Shown here in pieces: positions 48,501 through 57,848 of a stretch of 64,000 nt of DNA. A program made the translations under genes and the position numbers. The notes beneath the pieces were generated by a model. That model did not search any database and was not told the DNA's origin. It saw only the letters and a list, made by a program, of their open reading frames with translations. The DNA lies in NCBI RefSeq assembly GCF_032027425.1, contig NZ_JAVSJA010000001.1, positions 1,426,001 to 1,490,000 on the forward strand. The letters are read 5' to 3'. Positions within the stretch are counted from its first letter, which is position 1; each line of letters opens with the position of its first letter. Source of the stretch: Microcystis wesenbergii NRERC-220 (GTDB taxonomy: Bacteria > Cyanobacteriota > Cyanobacteriia > Cyanobacteriales > Microcystaceae).

Positions 48501-48634
48501 ATACTAAATCCTGTTTGAAAGCGATAGGAGAGTGGGGTGTAGGGTGTGGGGTGTGGGGAGAAGGGAGCAACGGAGCAGGGAGAAACAATTCATAACTTGA
48601 GAGTTAATCACACTATTAAAAACGGATTTGGTAT
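48501..48634. repeat. Degenerate MITE family A copy
   Basis: Ends ATACTAAATCC (48501-48511) and GGATTTGGTAT (48624-48634) match family A, but the interior is made of GGGTGTAGGGTGTGGGG repeats and lacks the GAAAACGGGTTTCTC palindrome. From 48635 to 48965 there is no gene seen. Confidence 0.55.
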
Positions 48635-48965
48635 AAGCTGTTCCCCAGTTGAGAGCTTCTTGCTTCAATGGGATGCGCTTTCGGCTCTCTTATTCTTTGT
48701 GTGATAAGTTTAACTTACATGGGAGCGATCAATCTTTGTGTCCTTTGTGTCTTTGTGGTTCGTTCCACTTTCTTGGTTAGTTGAGAATAAATTTTAAATG
48801 GTTCTTCCGAAATTGTCGTGTAAAATCAAAGAAAAAACAGAGAATTATTGCTGACCAATAAAAACAATAATTTATCTTTAAAAGCTCTCTATACTTGCAA
48901 TACAGCAATTTATTGGTTAAAATATAGACAGCCAAGACCAGCAAGTTTAGACACAAGTTATACTT

Positions 48966-49164
48966 ATGCCATCAAATCCACAATTAAAGTTAATGACCGA
49001 GCTACTTCACCTAGAAGGAGTTGTCGTTACCAATTATCAAATTATTACCGATATAGGAATTGTTTTACATTTAGAAAATATGTCAAGAGAAACCGAGGGC
49101 ATTTATTGTGGAAACAAAACGGGAAAACTTCATCAAAATAATGAATTAACAATCCGAGATTTAC
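48966..49164 (+). pseudogene. ISL3-family transposase N-terminal remnant
   Basis: About 66 codons: MPSNPQLKLMTELLHLEGVV, then HLENMSRETEGIYCGNKTGK and LHQNNELTIRDLP. The CxxC zinc-finger pattern of the ISL3 N-terminus is largely lost (one Cys remains). The frame then breaks into unrelated sequence (GSIPLVQ). The rest of the transposase is missing. An IS701-type element starts 170 bp further on. Confidence 0.7.
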
Positions 49165-49334
49165 CTGGGAGCATCCCACTTGTGCAATAAGTATAAATGC
49201 TTAAGCGACCAACGAAGCTACGCCTGGGGCTATAGCACCATTGAGATAAGCACAACGGAGCTTTAAATATTGTGGCACATTTTCCGCTTTCCACTGCGCT
49301 CCTACAATTTTCATCCGAGAGCTAATCTGCTTAA

Positions 49335-50697
49335 TGGGACTTAAACAAATTTTAAGCCCAAACAAGACCTAAACTGGCTTTGTAAGCGGCAAACACATCC
49401 AGATTCTCGGTCAGCCATTCAAAGAAACGAAAAGACATCGCTGTCCGAAAAGCTTCCAAGGCTTCCACAAAAGTGTTTAAAGGTCGATTCGCCCACCGCC
49501 TTTGCAATCCCCCAGTTAACTTATGCCACAGGATAAATGTATAGGCACAAAACCCCAAGATAAAATGACGAAGTAAGCTTCGTTTATCCCTGACTTGATA
49601 TTCTCTTAACCCTAACCATCCTTTGGCTTCTCGGTAGAATACTTCCACCCAATTTCTTTCGGTGTAAGTCCTCACTATCCACGACGCTGTTACTGTATCT
49701 GCCTCAACTACATTGGTCATGAAATAGTCCACCTCTGTAGCTTTTTCAATTGAACTTGCATTCATGACGATAGCCAAGTTCCTTTCTCCTTCTAGTTGAG
49801 ATATTTTCGCTCTGAATACCGCTACCCAAACCGGTTTTTCTCGCTCTAGCTGAATAGTTATTTTCTCAAAATCCCCTTCTGATAAGCTTTTTGCTAGTTG
49901 CTCAAGCTGGATTTTTTCTTCTCCACCCCCTTCTTTTTCAATAATTACTTTTCGATTTTTGGCTACTCCTCCTAAGTATTTTAGCTTTCTTTCTTCTAGG
50001 GCTTTTAGAAAATTTGTGTTGTGGCCATAGCCAGCATCAATTAACACAATTTTCGGTCGATAGCCTCTGGTTAAGCTCCGGTCAATTAAATCTATCGCTA
50101 TCTCTGGTTTCTTCTTAAATTCTTGGTCTTCTTTCCCCTCGGCTAAGGAACTAGCCGGTTGATAAATTTCAATGTCTAGGGGTACACTTTTTTTGCCGTC
50201 GTAGAGATGGGTAGTTACGGCGACTATTCCGTTGTCTGTCTTGCCAATTTCTCCCAGGTACTGCCTCCCAACTCCGGCGGTCAGATTGCCACTTTTTCGA
50301 TGTCCTGAGTCATCGACAATCAGCGTAAATCCTCGGGGGATTTGCGTCTGGCGGCATTGGTTCATCACTTGCAAGCGACATTCATTTACCTGACGGTCTG
50401 ACCAGGGCGATTCGGTCAAAAAGTGATGTAATCGGTTATAAACTACTCCGACGGCATTATTGGCCATTTGAGTGAGGTTTTTCCTCTCACTTTCCCCTAA
50501 TAATCCTCCTAAATATTGTCTGAAGCCGTTTTTTTGCGCTTCGTTTTTGAAGCAATTGTCAAACCGCCGACACCATCGGTCAAAGCATGGGGGCATCGCG
50601 GCTGGGGTTGTCTCTTTCATCGCTGATTTTTCAACGTAAAGTCCTTATTCTGTAACGATTATACTCGATTAAACCTTTGTTGAGCGTTTAAGTCCCA
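49335..50697 (-). mobile_element. IS701-family insertion sequence, 1363 bp
   Basis: Bounded by inverted TGGGACTTAAAC (49335-49346) and GTTTAAGTCCCA (50686-50697), 12 bp. It holds one intact transposase. The 4-bp flanks TTAA and ATAG do not match, so no target duplication is visible; the ends may have recombined. On the right, 50698-50930 shows no convincing gene, though a short frame (SNPEFEAYRQKQKEKN) at the border may be the end of a disrupted one. Confidence 0.8.
49352..50620 (-). CDS. IS701-family DDE transposase
   Basis: A 422-aa transposase, complete. The first catalytic Asp lies in GFTLIVDDSGHRKSGNLTAG, then GRQYLGEIGKTDNGIVAVT. The second Asp is in KIVLIDAGYGHNTNFL, and the Glu in ERNWVEVFYREAKGWLGL, all normal for IS701. 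No frameshift or stop is seen, so it could be active. ATG 50620 lies 66 bp inside the right inverted repeat. Confidence 0.93.
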   Translation of the reverse strand: MKETTPAAMPPCFDRWCRRFDNCFKNEAQKNGFRQYLGGLLGESERKNLTQMANNAVGVVYNRLHHFLTESPWSDRQVNECRLQVMNQCRQTQIPRGFTLIVDDSGHRKSGNLTAGVGRQYLGEIGKTDNGIVAVTTHLYDGKKSVPLDIEIYQPASSLAEGKEDQEFKKKPEIAIDLIDRSLTRGYRPKIVLIDAGYGHNTNFLKALEERKLKYLGGVAKNRKVIIEKEGGGEEKIQLEQLAKSLSEGDFEKITIQLEREKPVWVAVFRAKISQLEGERNLAIVMNASSIEKATEVDYFMTNVVEADTVTASWIVRTYTERNWVEVFYREAKGWLGLREYQVRDKRSLLRHFILGFCAYTFILWHKLTGGLQRRWANRPLNTFVEALEAFRTAMSFRFFEWLTENLDVFAAYKASLGLVWA

Positions 50698-50930
50698 ATA
50701 GTAACCCCGAATTTGAAGCTTATCGGCAAAAACAAAAGGAAAAAAATTATCGTTGAACGACCGCAAGAAGGGTAGAAAAAACGAGATTTATGGAAGAAAT
50801 ATCGGATTTTTATAGCCCGAAAGAGTTGTCGAATTGTGGGATTATGAGAAAAATGGCGATTTGAAGCCAGGGGCGGTTTTATAGAAAAAAAGCTCAAAAA
50901 CAGCCAAACTATTTCTACAGTATCTTATAG

Positions 50931-51245
50931 TTAAAATAGAATTGCGTCTTTGCCCTGCAAAGATTCAAGGTAAACCGGCATATAACCGTTATTCTTGGGA
51001 TAACCAAATAACATCACGCCATTAAGAATAAAGAAATCGGTATGGTCCAGCCATTTCTTGGCAGTGTTAACAGGACAAGCTTTCTCATAGCCTAACTCTT
51101 GGCGAGAACAGCAAACCCACAACACCCCATCTTGCCAAAAATAAGGAACTATTATTGGGGGATACCAATCGCCCTGTTGATCATGAAATTCTTGAACTAC
51201 TGAAATTCCCTGAGAAAATTGATGATAGTGACGGGATGCTGACAT
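50931..51245 (-). CDS. Hypothetical protein, 104 aa
   Basis: A small soluble protein rich in aromatic residues (Tyr, Trp, Phe), with no membrane segment, signal or motif that I can place. It starts MSASRHYHQFSQGISVVQEF. Spacing to the next minus-strand gene (51344) allows co-transcription. The C-terminal end lies 233 bp from the IS701 element, so its downstream context has been altered. Function unknown. Confidence 0.45.
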   Translation of the reverse strand: MSASRHYHQFSQGISVVQEFHDQQGDWYPPIIVPYFWQDGVLWVCCSRQELGYEKACPVNTAKKWLDHTDFFILNGVMLFGYPKNNGYMPVYLESLQGKDAILF

Positions 51246-51343
51246 TCTATACCGTAAAGTTAGTGGTGAGTTAGTTACCTAAAATATAGGTCGAGAATTT
51301 GAAACCGGTCTAAGGTGAGTTTCTTGAGCTTGATGATATTTTG

Positions 51344-51832
51344 TTAATCGGAACCTCCCCAACTCCAAGTAGGATTTCCAGCATTGACCCTTTTTTTCAG
51401 GATAGAAGCGGTGAAACCATTTGCGTCTCTTATGCCCGTTAAGTCTAAAATTAGATAAACCTTGCCACCGATAAAGCGCAAACGCAGATGGGATAAATAT
51501 GGAGTCTCTGAGTCGCCGTATTTCTCAATGCCAGCGGTGGCAACGCATTGGCGGTATGGCTTTTTAAGATTGGCGACCCAAGTGACACTAAAAAAATCTG
51601 ACGCGGCAATGGTAAAGGGTTCTGCAAAAGAGCTTAAGTTAGCTTGTCCGTTGATGGTGTATCCCCCCTCAAAGTAAGGTGCGTTTTCCTCTGTGATGAT
51701 TACTTGATCTGGACACTTAGCATCAGGCTTATCTATGAACTTATAGACTCCTAATTTTACGGGAAAAGCTTGGGCTGTTTCGCATAAAACAAAGGCTAGT
51801 CCTAGAGCCGCTAAAATGGGAAGTCTTTTCAT
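51344..51832 (-). CDS. Secreted hypothetical protein, 162 aa
   Basis: A signal peptide is clear: MKRLPILAALGLAFVLCETA with a likely cleavage after QAF-like AQA (about residue 22). The mature part (about 140 residues) has mixed beta character and three Cys (in DAKCPDQ, RQCVATAG and near). I do not recognise a family. It probably goes to the periplasm. A HIP1 site lies near the start. It is 98 bp upstream of the 104-aa gene on the same strand. Confidence 0.55.
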   Translation of the reverse strand: MKRLPILAALGLAFVLCETAQAFPVKLGVYKFIDKPDAKCPDQVIITEENAPYFEGGYTINGQANLSSFAEPFTIAASDFFSVTWVANLKKPYRQCVATAGIEKYGDSETPYLSHLRLRFIGGKVYLILDLTGIRDANGFTASILKKRVNAGNPTWSWGGSD

Positions 51833-51955
51833 GGCGATCGCTTGCGGTCATCAACTGTTGCTTACTTGCCGGTTGTCCGTCCTTTACTCCCATTTCATCA
51901 CATAGAGTTCATCCAGCTGGCATTGAAAAAACCGGGCTAGTTTGCCGGTGCTGAA

Positions 51956-52029
51956 TGGACGTAACTGGATTCGAACCAGTGACCCCATCGATGTCAACGA
52001 TGTACTCTAACCAACTGAGCTATACGTCC
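51956..52029 (-). tRNA. tRNA-Val(GAC)
   Basis: Minus strand, 74 bases including discriminator A. Acceptor arms GGACGTA / TACGTCC pair fully. The D stem is GCTC/GAGT, the anticodon stem CATCG/CGATG with loop TTGACAT (anticodon GAC, valine GUC/GUU codons), and the T arm ACTGG TTCGAAT CCAGT. No encoded CCA is visible. Confidence 0.96.
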
Positions 52030-52075
52030 GCACGAATTGTTATTATAACACGACTGCCTCTAATTAGGCAAGCCC

Positions 52076-52975
52076 CTAGGCAGTAAATTGATAGCCAATT
52101 AATTTATAAATTAACTTGGCAGTGGTAAATTCCGAGACCACCGAATCACTAATCGGGGCCAATTCCATCACATCGCAGCCAATCACCTGATGAGTTTGGA
52201 AAAGACGACGGAGAAAGTTTAGGGTTTGATGCCAACTTAACCCCCCCGGTTCCGGGGTTCCCACCCCCGGAATTAAAGCGGGATCGATGCCATCCACGTC
52301 TATGGTTAAAAATACCTTCTCGGTGGTGATTTTGGCGATCGCTTTTTCGATCCAATTCGGATCACCGGCGATATCTCGATCCCAAATCACAGGAATCTGC
52401 TGTTTAGCGATTAATTCCGCTTCTTCTCGACAAATAGCCCGAATTCCCACGGGTAAGGTCGGTAAACCCATTTCTAACACCCGACGCATCACACAGGCGT
52501 GGTTATGGTGGGAGCCTTCGTACTCAAAACGCATATCGCCATGGGCATCAATTTGAACCACCGTAAAAGGTTCCGATAAAGCCTGTCGATAAGCTTGTAC
52601 TACTCCCGTGGTGATAGCGTGTTCACCCCCGACGGCGACGACAAATTTATCATCGGCAATTAAACGAGAAACTGTAGCTGTGGTGACGGCTAACATCTCC
52701 TCGGCGGACAATTGGGGTTGCTGACGGGTATCGGCGATCGCATCATGGGTATAGATGCCCACTTCTAAACAGGTTTCCCTCTTAAGTTCCTCGTCATAGG
52801 CTTCCAATTGTTGGGAAGCGGTAATCACCGCCGCCGGTCCAGTTTCACAACCCTTGCGATAGGTGGTGGTGGCCTCGTAGGGAATCGGCAGGATCACGAC
52901 CTTAGCTGTGGCGTAAGTGGCGATCGCTTCACTCCCTAAAAATTGTTCGCTACCGGTGGCGCAAGACAATAACAT
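52076..52975 (-). CDS. speB: Agmatinase/arginase-family ureohydrolase
   Basis: A 299-aa manganese enzyme of the ureohydrolase superfamily. Metal-binding motifs are intact: GGEHAITTG, QIDAHGDMR and TIDVDGIDPALIPG. It is likely to split agmatine into putrescine and urea, though some cyanobacterial members act on other guanidino compounds (for example guanidine hydrolase), and the substrate cannot be decided from the sequence. ATG 52975 is preferred to the in-frame TTG two codons earlier. It lies 47 bp downstream of the tRNA-Val region in the plus direction. Confidence 0.88.
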   Translation of the reverse strand: MLLSCATGSEQFLGSEAIATYATAKVVILPIPYEATTTYRKGCETGPAAVITASQQLEAYDEELKRETCLEVGIYTHDAIADTRQQPQLSAEEMLAVTTATVSRLIADDKFVVAVGGEHAITTGVVQAYRQALSEPFTVVQIDAHGDMRFEYEGSHHNHACVMRRVLEMGLPTLPVGIRAICREEAELIAKQQIPVIWDRDIAGDPNWIEKAIAKITTEKVFLTIDVDGIDPALIPGVGTPEPGGLSWHQTLNFLRRLFQTHQVIGCDVMELAPISDSVVSEFTTAKLIYKLIGYQFTA

Positions 52976-52981
52976 GGGCAA

Positions 52982-53769
52982 GTCACAGAAAATTTTAGTC
53001 CGATCTTCTATTATAAATATTTTGACTATTTTTGTCTATCTCAACTGACCCCAGACATATCTACTACAATAGCCGACAACCCTTATCCATCAATGGATAC
53101 ATCCCTTAACTTTTCTTGGTGTACCCGTGTTTATGGTAATATTTCTCAATGGACAGGGAGCGAGCATATTTGCTGAAACCGAGTTAGATTTATGGGGGGT
53201 TTCCTTGATTTCTACCAGGTAAGAGGGCATCAGAAATTCTCTTAATCCCTCCCAAAGCACAGGTTATGGCCTTTTGTCAAAGGGAAAGTTCAGATCTTAA
53301 TTGAAAATATAAGTAGAGATTAGCGATCGCTAAATTGGAAGCCATGAGTAGATTTACTTTATATTATGACTGCGATAGTAGTTTAAAAACTCTTGAACTG
53401 CCTTTAATCCTTGTCAATTCTCTCTGCATAGCTTCAAATACTTGACATTTTTAGTATATTTGAATTACTCATTATGGATAACTATCTGACATTAAACAGT
53501 AATCTTGACTCTTCTGGTTTCTGTGTGGAAACGAGGTCTATACTGATAGTCTCTGCCGCAAAATAGTCCTAAAAGTCTTGCCTGATAATTATTTCACGAT
53601 TTCATAAGCAAAAATTATCATACAAAGTCGAGAAGATCCGAATCTTCTTTACATTCTGTTATTGAAGGGTTTCATTCGGGAATGATATAATTGCACGGAG
53701 AGATTACAAGTCACTCTATAAAATCCTCCAAAGCGGGAATGAGCTAATTCTGAGTCTCAGCATATTATC
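52982..53769. other. Long spacer upstream of the DGQHR module
   Basis: About 790 bp between speB and the GIY-YIG-like gene. Only very short open frames occur (for example ATG 53094, 27 codons), and none is convincing. It is AT-rich toward the right end, plausible as a promoter for the 53770 operon. Confidence 0.4.
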
Positions 53770-54324
53770 ATGGAAGAAACAGTTCACGACAATTTTTTCA
53801 AAAAATTTACTGTGGTAACAGCTACTATATCTGCTGCAGATTATCTCCCCGAGTCATCGGGTGTTTACGCTTTCTATCATGCGTTTGATTTTTCTGAGCA
53901 TGATTTGTGTGGTAATATCAAGACTCGCCTGCAAAATACAGTATTTAAAACAAAATTTTCTGAGAATAATGATAGAAGCAAATTTACCATAGATATCTGT
54001 GGAGAGCCAGTTAGTTTATCTCAGAATATGGAATATTTTCTTCAAGAAATTTCTCAACCAAAGGAGCGAAGAATTCTGAAAGAGTTCCTAATTTCATGTA
54101 GCATTTTACAGCATCCAGAATATATTGGCACGGCAAAAAATTTAAGGATGAGATTTCTTCAACACTTGGAAAGAGAGGATGGGTTTTTATCAAAACATGG
54201 AAACTCAAGATCGAATAACGAATTTTTGTTTATTTCCTTTCCTTGTCCGAAAAGTATTTCTAGACAATTGGAAAGCTTATTAATTCAATTATGTCAACCC
54301 AGATTCAATACTCAAAGGAGTTAA
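53770..54324 (+). CDS. GIY-YIG-like nuclease in DGQHR operon
   Basis: A 184-aa protein. SSGVYAFYHAFDF (about 34-46) is a divergent GIY strand. After a long insertion, HPEYIGTAKNLRMRFLQHLE (about 116-135) corresponds to YIG plus the catalytic Arg helix, and ESLLIQLCQPRFNTQRS at the C-terminus matches the Glu-and-Asn end of GIY-YIG folds. It is therefore probably a nuclease with an inserted region between its two halves. The stop lies three bases before the next ATG, so the genes are coupled. The overall family is not one I can name. Confidence 0.65.
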   Translation: MEETVHDNFFKKFTVVTATISAADYLPESSGVYAFYHAFDFSEHDLCGNIKTRLQNTVFKTKFSENNDRSKFTIDICGEPVSLSQNMEYFLQEISQPKERRILKEFLISCSILQHPEYIGTAKNLRMRFLQHLEREDGFLSKHGNSRSNNEFLFISFPCPKSISRQLESLLIQLCQPRFNTQRS

Positions 54325-54327
54325 AAT

Positions 54328-55938
54328 ATGGAACTAGATAATCAGTGTCCAGAAACTATCGAATATAAAGCAATCACCGGTAAGTTTGGTGAAGTTAGAT
54401 ACTTTATAACAACCTTAGAACAAAGTGATGCAGTAGAAAACATTCGATTTGCTGATGAGATACAAGGCAGCTGGAGCTTCTCCGAAAGAGTCCAGAGAAA
54501 ACTCGATGAAAAAAGAGCGGAAACAGAAATATTTTCCTACTTAGCTCAAGGGGGAATTAGGTTTTTTAATTCAATTGTAGTCGTCCTTTTGCCAAACTCA
54601 AATGAGCAAAGAGAGTTCTGGGATTTTTCTACAGTTAGTAGTCAAGGTAAAACTGTAGAAAAATGGGTTAATTTAAAACTGTACAAAAACGTTGCTAGAA
54701 TTGTCATTGATGGACAACATAGATTACTTTCTCTAAAAAGATACTGGAATGCTCATACAGGCAAAGAACCATTAAATTCTCAACAGTTAAAAGATAGCTT
54801 TGATTGCTCTGAAACCTTTGATATACCAGTTGTTTACTTAGTATTTAGAGAACTTGGAAGGGTAGGCTATAGCAATGCAAGCGAAACTATTAGAGATGAT
54901 ATTATCAAAGCGACTCGTAATATTTTTACAGTTATAAACAAAACTGCAAAATCTATTGATAAACAAACTCAATTATTGCTAGATGACAGTAAAATATCAG
55001 CATTAATTCCCAGAAAAATTTTGGAAGAAAAAGTGCTTGAAGACAAATATGTTAAATGGTCTTCTACAAACAGTTTAAATCAAGCAGATCCTTATCTAAC
55101 TACACTAAATTTAATTAGTGAATGTACTATGGAAATTTTAAAAGACTCTCCGCAAACTTTAAAAAAATCATTTAATTCACCTACTGAGCGACAAATGGCT
55201 TTAAAAGATTACTATGATTCTCATCCTCATTTGTCACAAATAGGCACAAAAGCTGTACTTAATTGGTTTTTTAACGAACTTCAACCATTCAAGGATTGGA
55301 TATTACAGCTAAATTATTTAGATGTAGATGTGCCGATTCAACCAGATCAACCGCAGCTGAAACCTAGCCAGAAAACAGCGATAAAAAGTTTACGGCAATC
55401 CAGTATTTTATACACAGTTTTGGGACAAAAAATACTCTTTTTTGCAGTTTCGAGATATTTACTTAGAATAAGAAAAGAGTATCGGATTACCGCTACTCTT
55501 AGCGCTATCTCAGATAGTATTAAGAAAATGGATCAAGAAGGTTTTTTTCAAAGAAACCAACCACACTGGTCTAATATCATAGTGCAGCCTAATGAAAATC
55601 TGAGCATTCTTACTAAAGGTTCTGGAGCCGATAAATGTGTAGAACTTGTCAAAATGATATTATCTGATACCTCTGATGGTGTAAGAGAGCTAATAAAAAA
55701 GACCAAAGAGGAAATTAGTCCTGATGTTAACTGGAATGAACATTTAATTTCTAAATGGAAAAAAGAGTTTCATGTCATCCTACCTAGAGTAGATTTGATT
55801 GATGAGCAACTACAAGAATCGTCTGAATCGGAGGATTTATTTTCTGAAGTTAGAGAGAAGCCAGACTCTTTTGAAGAAGAAGAAAACGAATTTGGTAAAA
55901 TTGAATACGATGGGGATATTTTTCAAGAAAATGAATAA
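54328..55938 (+). CDS. DGQHR-domain protein (DndB-like)
   Basis: A 536-aa protein with the DGQHR motif at residues 128-132 (NVARIVIDGQHRLLSLKRYW), preceded by a conserved block around ADEIQGSWSFSERVQR. DGQHR proteins include DndB, a regulator of DNA phosphorothioation, and several uncharacterised defence-associated families. No dndC, dndD or dndE is visible nearby. The C-terminal half (300-530) is helical with an acidic tail. Together with the GIY-YIG-like gene it forms a two-gene operon of unknown but probably DNA-related role. Function beyond motif is inference. Confidence 0.72.
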   Translation: MELDNQCPETIEYKAITGKFGEVRYFITTLEQSDAVENIRFADEIQGSWSFSERVQRKLDEKRAETEIFSYLAQGGIRFFNSIVVVLLPNSNEQREFWDFSTVSSQGKTVEKWVNLKLYKNVARIVIDGQHRLLSLKRYWNAHTGKEPLNSQQLKDSFDCSETFDIPVVYLVFRELGRVGYSNASETIRDDIIKATRNIFTVINKTAKSIDKQTQLLLDDSKISALIPRKILEEKVLEDKYVKWSSTNSLNQADPYLTTLNLISECTMEILKDSPQTLKKSFNSPTERQMALKDYYDSHPHLSQIGTKAVLNWFFNELQPFKDWILQLNYLDVDVPIQPDQPQLKPSQKTAIKSLRQSSILYTVLGQKILFFAVSRYLLRIRKEYRITATLSAISDSIKKMDQEGFFQRNQPHWSNIIVQPNENLSILTKGSGADKCVELVKMILSDTSDGVRELIKKTKEEISPDVNWNEHLISKWKKEFHVILPRVDLIDEQLQESSESEDLFSEVREKPDSFEEEENEFGKIEYDGDIFQENE

Positions 55939-56009
55939 CTGAACTATTAAACTCCAAGGAATTTGAGAATAACGCAATCGTATCTGACTAGGAATATTTC
56001 TAGTCCTAG

Positions 56010-56067
56010 GGTGCGTTCCCTAAGGCAACTTCTACCGCTCCAGCGATCGATTTTTGGGGAACGCACC
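56010..56067. repeat. GGTGCGTTCCC inverted repeat
   Basis: GGTGCGTTCCC (56010-56020) and GGGGAACGCACC (56056-56067) form a long hairpin, followed by TAGGGTGCGTTAATGAAATG, a common spacer repeat type in cyanobacteria. It lies between the DGQHR gene and the TA pair. Confidence 0.65.
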
Positions 56068-56176
56068 ATGCACATTGATTATTGCGATCGCCGATCTGGT
56101 AGGGTGCGTTAATGAAATGTAACGCATCTTATTTTTATTGGTTGTCCTTCTGTATCCCATAGGATACACTTAAGGC

Positions 56177-56467
56177 ATGATTGAAATTCGCCAGACCGAA
56201 ACCTACTCTCAGTGGTTTAGCAATTTGCGGGATCGCCAAGCAAAAGCACGTATAGACATTCGTGTTCGTCGCCTGTCTATGGGCAATCCAGGCGATGTTA
56301 AACCAGTAGGAAAAGGTGTATCGGAACTGCGGATCGATTATGGCCAAGGCTATCGGGTGTATTTCATTCAGCGAGGCGAGACCTTGATCATCCTCTTGGC
56401 AGGAGGAGATAAGCAAACTCAAGAACGGGACATCAAAACAGCATTAAATTTAGCACAAGACTTATAG
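56177..56467 (+). CDS. RelE/HigB-like toxin (phage-derived killer protein type)
   Basis: A 96-aa toxin-like protein. QTETYSQWFSNLRDRQAKAR at the N-terminus, GVSELRIDYGQGYRVYFIQR and the ending GGDKQTQERDIKTAL are typical of the addiction-module killer proteins related to HigB. Basic residues R and K around the active-site strand fit an mRNA interferase. It precedes its antitoxin, as in higBA pairs, with nine bases between. Confidence 0.88.
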   Translation: MIEIRQTETYSQWFSNLRDRQAKARIDIRVRRLSMGNPGDVKPVGKGVSELRIDYGQGYRVYFIQRGETLIILLAGGDKQTQERDIKTALNLAQDL

Positions 56468-56476
56468 GAGATTTTC

Positions 56477-56767
56477 ATGGCTACTATCCAAACCTATCCT
56501 TGGGATGCGGCAGAACATCTCGAAACAAAAGAAGATATAGCTGCATATCTTGAAGCAGCTCTTGAAGATGGCGATCCAAGCTTAGTGGTAGCAGCATTAG
56601 GTGATATTGCTCGATCTAAAGGGATGACACATATTGCCCGTGAAACAGGGTTGGGGCGTGAAAGTCTCTATAAAGCTTTGTCAATCGAAGGCAATCCAGA
56701 GTTTGCCACAGTTCTTAAGGTCTTACAATCACTTGGGTTACGCCTCCAAGTCGTACCAATTGCCTAA
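56477..56767 (+). CDS. HigA-like antitoxin (addiction module antidote)
   Basis: A 96-aa protein with an N-terminal region (TYPWDAAEHLETKEDIAAYL) and a C-terminal HTH (MTHIARETGLGRESLYKALS), the order expected of the putative addiction module antidote family linked to HigB-like killer proteins. ATG 56477 follows AGGAGATTTTC. The pair is complete and probably self-regulated by the HTH. Confidence 0.9.
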   Translation: MATIQTYPWDAAEHLETKEDIAAYLEAALEDGDPSLVVAALGDIARSKGMTHIARETGLGRESLYKALSIEGNPEFATVLKVLQSLGLRLQVVPIA

Positions 56768-57037
56768 CTTCACCGTTATACTGAATCGGTTTTTAATAGT
56801 ATGATTAACTCCCAATCCCACTTTAAAAACCCGCTCTCCCCCATACCTGTTAAACAAGATTTAGGATCAGAGCGATCGCTAGATTAAAGGTTAAGTAATG
56901 TTAAGATCATAATTCTTCATGAAGAAAGCGCATGATCGCCGAGTAGCTGTAGTCAAAAATACCAAATTTTGCCCCAGTCACAATAAAGTAGGGATCAAGC
57001 GCGATCAATCGAAGCAAGAATTTTCTCCCCAGTATCT
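56768..57037. other. Spacer with AAAAACCCGCT repeat
   Basis: TTTAAAAACCCGCTC-CCC followed by a CTGTTAAACAAGATTTAGG end recurs at about 63215-63280. It appears to be another degenerate repeat. No gene is seen. Confidence 0.4.
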
Positions 57038-57838
57038 ATGAATCAATCAGAAAGTTGCGGTAAGGTCTATCTCGTCGGTGCAGGTCCCGGAGATCCCGGT
57101 TTGTTGACCTTAAAAGCGAAAGTTCTCTTAGAAAATGCCGATATTGTCCTCTATGATGCCCTAGTTAGCCCCTCGATTCTAGCCATGATTAACCCCAGGG
57201 CCGAACAAATCCATGGGGGTAAGCGTCGCGGTCGTCATTCTCTAGTACAGGAGGAAATCACCGCTTTACTGATCCAAAAGGCCCAGACTAATGCTGTGGT
57301 TGTTCGTCTCAAGGGGGGTGATCCCTTTGTTTTCGGTCGCGGGGGTGAAGAAATGCTCGATCTGATCGCGGCCGGAATTAGCGTCGAGATCGTGCCAGGG
57401 ATCACTTCAGGAATTGCCGTGCCTGCCTACGCCGGTATTCCCCTCACCCATCGCGATTATAGTTCTTCCGTTACCTTCGTCACCGGCCACGAGATGGCGG
57501 GTAAATATCGTCCTCAAGTTAACTGGTCAGCGATCGCCCATGGTGCGGAAACAATTGTCGTTTACATGGGTGTGCATAATTTACCCTATATTATCGGCGA
57601 GTTAACCAAGGCCGGCAGAAGTCCAGAAACACCGATCGCTCTGATTCGCTGGGGAACAACACCGCAACAACAGCAGTTAATCGGTACTTTCACCACGATT
57701 ATGGACCAGATCGAAGCCACCGGCTTTGAAGCCCCAGCGATCGCTGTTATCGGGGCAGTGGTGGACCTTCACGATCTCTTGCAAGCGGGACAACCTTTGC
57801 TATCGAGGACAATCCCCCCTACACCCATTTCTCTCTGA
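57038..57838 (+). CDS. cobA: Uroporphyrinogen-III C-methyltransferase
   Basis: A 266-aa SAM enzyme that makes precorrin-2, the branch point to siroheme and cobalamin. The hallmark N-terminus VYLVGAGPGDPGLLTLKAKV carries the Gly-rich P-loop. VVRLKGGDPFVFGRGGEE binds substrate, and VPGITSGIAVPAYAGIPLTH is the second signature. It lacks the N-terminal ferrochelatase/dehydrogenase part of CysG, so it is the single-function form. The yjbQ gene follows 10 bases downstream, apparently in one operon. Confidence 0.95.
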   Translation: MNQSESCGKVYLVGAGPGDPGLLTLKAKVLLENADIVLYDALVSPSILAMINPRAEQIHGGKRRGRHSLVQEEITALLIQKAQTNAVVVRLKGGDPFVFGRGGEEMLDLIAAGISVEIVPGITSGIAVPAYAGIPLTHRDYSSSVTFVTGHEMAGKYRPQVNWSAIAHGAETIVVYMGVHNLPYIIGELTKAGRSPETPIALIRWGTTPQQQQLIGTFTTIMDQIEATGFEAPAIAVIGAVVDLHDLLQAGQPLLSRTIPPTPISL

Positions 57839-57848
57839 TTCGGTTTCC

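Noticed and set aside
52982-53769. Short frames of 27 to 30 codons in the long spacer
   Set aside because: No ribosome site, conserved motif or recognisable family.
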